NCBI GenBank assembly: GCA_027382625.1
Contig: JAJKFJ010021184.1
Location: 29,753 to 93,752 of the forward strand
Length of the DNA stretch: 64,000 nt
Source of the DNA: Tetmemena sp. SeJ-2015
Taxonomy: Eukaryota; Ciliophora; Spirotrichea; Sporadotrichida; Oxytrichidae
Direction of reading: 5' to 3'
Shown here: positions 61,249 through 64,000 of the stretch, in pieces
Numbering within the stretch: position 1 is the stretch's first letter
Layout of the letters: each line of letters begins with the position of its first letter
Notes under the pieces: generated by a model
Told to the model about the DNA's origin: nothing
What the model saw: the letters and a program-made list of their open reading frames with translations, nothing else
Databases searched by the model: none
Translations under genes and position numbers: made by a program

Positions 61249-62589
61249 ATGAGATGTTTGAATTTTTACGAAAATGATAGGGAATTAACTAAAATATTAA
61301 ATCTCATTTATGGATAGTTTTAAGATATTCCATCTTAGTTTACTATCTTCATTCCAACATAGCTTGCTTGTATTTTATTAGTAAGGTTTATTTTGCTTGT
61401 CGATCCAATATTGTCTATTCCCTGAAAATGTTCACAGTCGTGATTGGATTTGAATTCTATATATGCCTCATTGTCTTGAAAATCTTGGCCTTTTGCTTCA
61501 TTGATTACAATGTCCTTCCATTTTTCTAAAAAAAATAATTTCGATTCACTTACTATAGATGAAAAAATGGATTGTCAGTTAAGATAGGCAAAGTAGTTCT
61601 ATACTTCGAATGTCAAGCTGTGTTTCCCTTTTCTTGTGCAACTACCATAGCGAGAAAGATAGTCTGGCTTTAGTGTATTTATATATTGAAGTATTATCAA
61701 TTTATTAGTTTCTGCTTCTCCTCCATGCGTTGAGGTGCCTTTTATATCTTTTTAAGATTATTCAAAAGTAATCGTGGTCAACACTCTCTATCAGATGCAT
61801 GTAATAGTTCATTAAACTAACTCAGGAAAATATAAAGATTGCAATTCTCTTTATAATAAAAGTAAAGGCTATGCTTATATCTGAATCGACCTACAATTAG
61901 GCCCTACCCGCTTCATGGATTAATTAAAGTCCCCTCTTCTGACTTCTCAAACTAGTAGCATTTTCATATAGGATAGTTCATTTAGAAGTAAGAAATCTAT
62001 GAATAGGATCTAAAAGCTAAATTATTAATGCAAAATCTTATAGGTAATCTTATATAATCTTTTCAAATCAGATAAGCCTACATTCTCTCTGATTAAATCT
62101 CGAAATATTTTTGATTATCTTAGATTTTGTGTGCTTGTTCTGTACTAATCTCTTCCTTGAGTAATGTTTAAAATTTAATCTCAAATTGAATAATACTACT
62201 CAAAGAGAGTGGGAAATGATTCTAGTAATTATATAAATAAAATGACTAAATAGCAAAACTATCTGTGGAATCGGCAGTAAGTGGAGCAAGGTATCAACTA
62301 AATAACTAAAGGAAAATAAAGCAAATTTATTTTATTTTATTGTAATTATCTATAATATAACAGTGCCTCTGGATTTCCACTTGATGCGTAATCTGCTGAG
62401 ATAATATAAAACTTTCTAAGACTTTCCACATCGTTCTTAAATAATCTAAAACCCCAAGTCTTTCAAGAAGCATCTTGTTTCTAATACGATTTGTATGAAA
62501 TAAGAGAGTACGTACAGTTAAATAAAACTGCGTCTAATACTTCACTTGAGTGTGCAATATTAAATAAGACAAAGATGGTTTCCTTGATA
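61249..62589. other. Unassigned stretch with short open pieces
   Basis: Several frames stay open for 40-60 codons (for example KIGKVVLYFECQAVFPFSCA near 61,580 and CKILQVILYNLFKSDKPTFS near 62,030), but each is closed by TGA and none matches a known family. Probably decayed or IES-broken coding DNA. Confidence 0.3.
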
Positions 62590-62791
62590 ACTTAAACAAT
62601 TTTTAAAACGTTCTAGAGCGATTGTTTCGAAATGTATTCTCGATAATTACTACGATCTGGACAAGAATTTTAGACTTTTTATTTAAGAATTCTGATATTT
62701 AAAAATTCGTGAACTCATTCCTAATGATTATTTGCTCAGAATAATAAGAATGAACGGAGTAAGAGCAGCTTGTAAATATGAGGACGATTAC
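62590..62791 (+). pseudogene. Possible transposase N-terminal (HTH) remnant
   Basis: The frame reads RAIVSKCILDNYYDLDKNFR, then after a TGA KIRELIPNDYLLRIIRMNG. The helical pattern resembles the helix-turn-helix N-terminus of Tc1/IS630-type transposases. The position just left of MITE copy 5 and the transposase C-terminus supports this, but the similarity is weak and unverified. Confidence 0.25.
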
Positions 62792-63208
62792 TTTAGAGAG
62801 AAAATTTAAATAAGAATCGGAATTAAGTTATAATAATAAAAGAAGAATACTAAATTATAAGCCGTTAAATTGCAAAGTAGGTACCCCAATATGGAGCTTG
62901 TACAATAGCTTATTAAATTTTAATATGAGTCTGTTCTACTTCCATTACGATAGGAGGTTCTTATGAAGAGATTTCGATGTTTAAAACTCCGAACCAAGAA
63001 GTTAGCCAAGTTAAAAAGCTTATGACAGAGATAAATCTTTCCACAGATCTCCTAGAGAAAGTGCATAGATCATAGTTGCTTATAATTTAAAGCTTAATCG
63101 AATGGTAATAAAATTAACCCAATATCTCACACTTTAACTGCCATAAATTTTTAAATTATTAATATATTTATTAATTTAATTCAATTTTTTATTAAATTCT
63201 CAGCTATA
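62792..63208 (+). mobile_element. MITE-like element, copy 5
   Basis: Begins TTTAGAGAGAAAATTTAAAT (degenerate end) followed by GAATCGGAATTAA as in copy 4. It carries the TAATATGAGTCT block of copy 2, a CTTAATCGAATGG-like block, and ends TTAAATTCTCAGCTATA. It sits between the putative transposase N-terminal remnant and the transposase C-terminal fragment. Confidence 0.65.
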
Positions 63209-63289
63209 TTACAATTAATTTATTTAATTTATACTTGCGAGGCATATAGAATATGATTGTTCACTATTCTTCTTAATTTTTGCTTGAGA

Positions 63290-63717
63290 ATTGCAGCTAG
63301 ATCATAGAAGGAGCATTTGATTCTCTTTGAGAACTTCATCTACAAGACTCTGAAGAGCATTCGCAGTGACGAGAGTCTCTTGCACAAGAAGATCGTTCTA
63401 CTAATGGACAATGCAGTCATTCATCGCTTCTCAGAGGTACTTGAAACAGCCAAGCGATTCAAGGTTGTAGTGCTCTTCAACGCAGAGTACTCACCCTGGC
63501 TCAATCCTATCGAACAGCTCTTCTCATTTGTGAAGCTGCAGCTTCGCTCACGCAAGATAGCTAGAAAGTAAGATTGACTGCGTCCTAACTCTACAGAGAG
63601 AATCTAGTCTCAGCTCTGGCCGAAGTGTTCTAGAGAATGACTGCAATCGATGTCAGCAAGCTGTGGGTGCTCAATATCAAGATATGGCTCCAGACAATCA
63701 GGTTCGGATTCGTGTGA
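63290..63717 (+). pseudogene. Tc1/mariner/IS630-type DDE transposase fragment
   Basis: The frame reads KIVLLMDNAVIHRF (second catalytic Asp in MDNAxIH), VVVLFNAEYSPWLNPIEQLF (P-x-L-N-P-I-E with the third acidic residue) and SFVKLQLRSRKIARK. A one-base frame change near 63,568 is followed by ALAEVFQRMTAIDVSKLW and a final TGA at 63715-63717. This is the DDE_3 core shared by Tc1/mariner, IS630 and hypotrich TBE transposases. The first catalytic Asp region and the N-terminus are missing, so it is a 5'-truncated relic. It is noticeably less AT-rich than the flanking DNA. Confidence 0.8.
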
Positions 63718-64000
63718 ACAGCGGTCAGAGTTGAAATCAGAAGCAGGAACTTTCACAATCAGCGATCTTACCTTGCATTTGTCAAAGTCATTATTAAATT
63801 ATCTAACTATCTCTATATCTACCTATCGAGTCATAATTTTAGCCAGATCGCAATAATTCTACAGAGCGAGTCGTGATTTTAGCTATCTATACTTTAAATT
63901 ATCTATAACCAGGTTTGAATTCCTCTGAAAAGTGTCAGAGTTGAAATCACAGACAAGCACTTTATTTTATCAGATATCCGATCTTGAATTTAACAATGTA
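63718..64000. repeat. Direct subterminal repeats downstream of transposase
   Basis: TCAGAGTTGAAATCA occurs near 63,725 and again near 63,928. Each is followed by an ACTTT, an ATCAG and a GATCTT at similar spacing. A GAGTC(A/G)T(A/G)ATTTTAGC block also occurs twice (near 63,828 and 63,868). These may be part of the terminal region of the transposon to which the transposase belonged; its end is not reached in the window. Confidence 0.5.

Noticed and set aside
1..64000. tRNA, rRNA or CRISPR features
   Set aside because: No cloverleaf with conserved A and B boxes, no conserved rRNA block and no regularly spaced repeats were seen; the only regularly repeated units are the Cys-rich protein modules, the MITE copies and the 0.47-kb duplication.

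Overview
This window looks like germline (micronuclear) DNA of a spirotrich ciliate, most likely a hypotrich of the Oxytricha/Stylonychia type. Three things in the sequence point there. (1) Recognisable proteins (triosephosphate isomerase, NAD kinase, enolase-4-like, a phospholipase-D-family protein, a SNARE, FAM221) read through in-frame TAA and TAG at glutamine positions and end only at TGA. (2) Coding stretches are cut by short AT-rich inserts flanked by short direct repeats (pointers). Removing the insert plus one repeat copy restores the conserved protein exactly, as expected for internal eliminated sequences (IESs). At least a dozen such junctions are listed. (3) Small GT-AG introns of about 36-39 bp also occur (one is 89 bp), and intergenic DNA is very AT-rich. 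I cannot name the species.

Layout: 1-8.4 kb holds the 3' part of a cysteine-rich surface-protein gene (copy A, minus strand, running off the left edge), with a MITE-like insert and a foldback element that its paralogue lacks. 8.4-9.4 kb has two small open frames. 9.96-24.7 kb is a giant minus-strand gene (copy B): cysteine-rich ectodomain, REJ-like middle, one membrane span and a charged tail. It contains a suspicious 0.47-kb tandem duplication. 25-30.6 kb is dense with housekeeping and ciliary genes in head-to-head pairs: a zinc-finger gene, TPI with an NR2C2AP-like gene, and a D-I-E-G-A repeat protein with an enolase-4-like gene. 30.7-36.8 kb has two convergent Gln-rich genes. 37-42.4 kb carries an NRF-6-type acyltransferase and NAD kinase, the latter split by a 538-bp IES with a GC-rich hairpin-bounded core. 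42.5-47.5 kb is a large Ser/Gln-rich gene. 48-53 kb carries an uncharacterised gene interrupted by a MITE, an HPt phosphotransfer protein, a two-HKD PLD-family protein and a Qc-type SNARE. 53-58.7 kb has Gln/Asn-rich genes flanking FAM221. From 58.7 kb the DNA becomes extremely AT-rich. The right end (62.6-64 kb) has a decayed Tc1/mariner/IS630-type transposase beside another MITE copy.

Genes are not arranged in operons. The unifying theme is germline genes awaiting developmental DNA elimination, alongside mobile DNA that behaves like eliminated sequence. Many coding frames also show single-base frameshifts, so part of the disruption may be long-read assembly error rather than biology. No rRNA, tRNA, CRISPR or telomere array was recognised.
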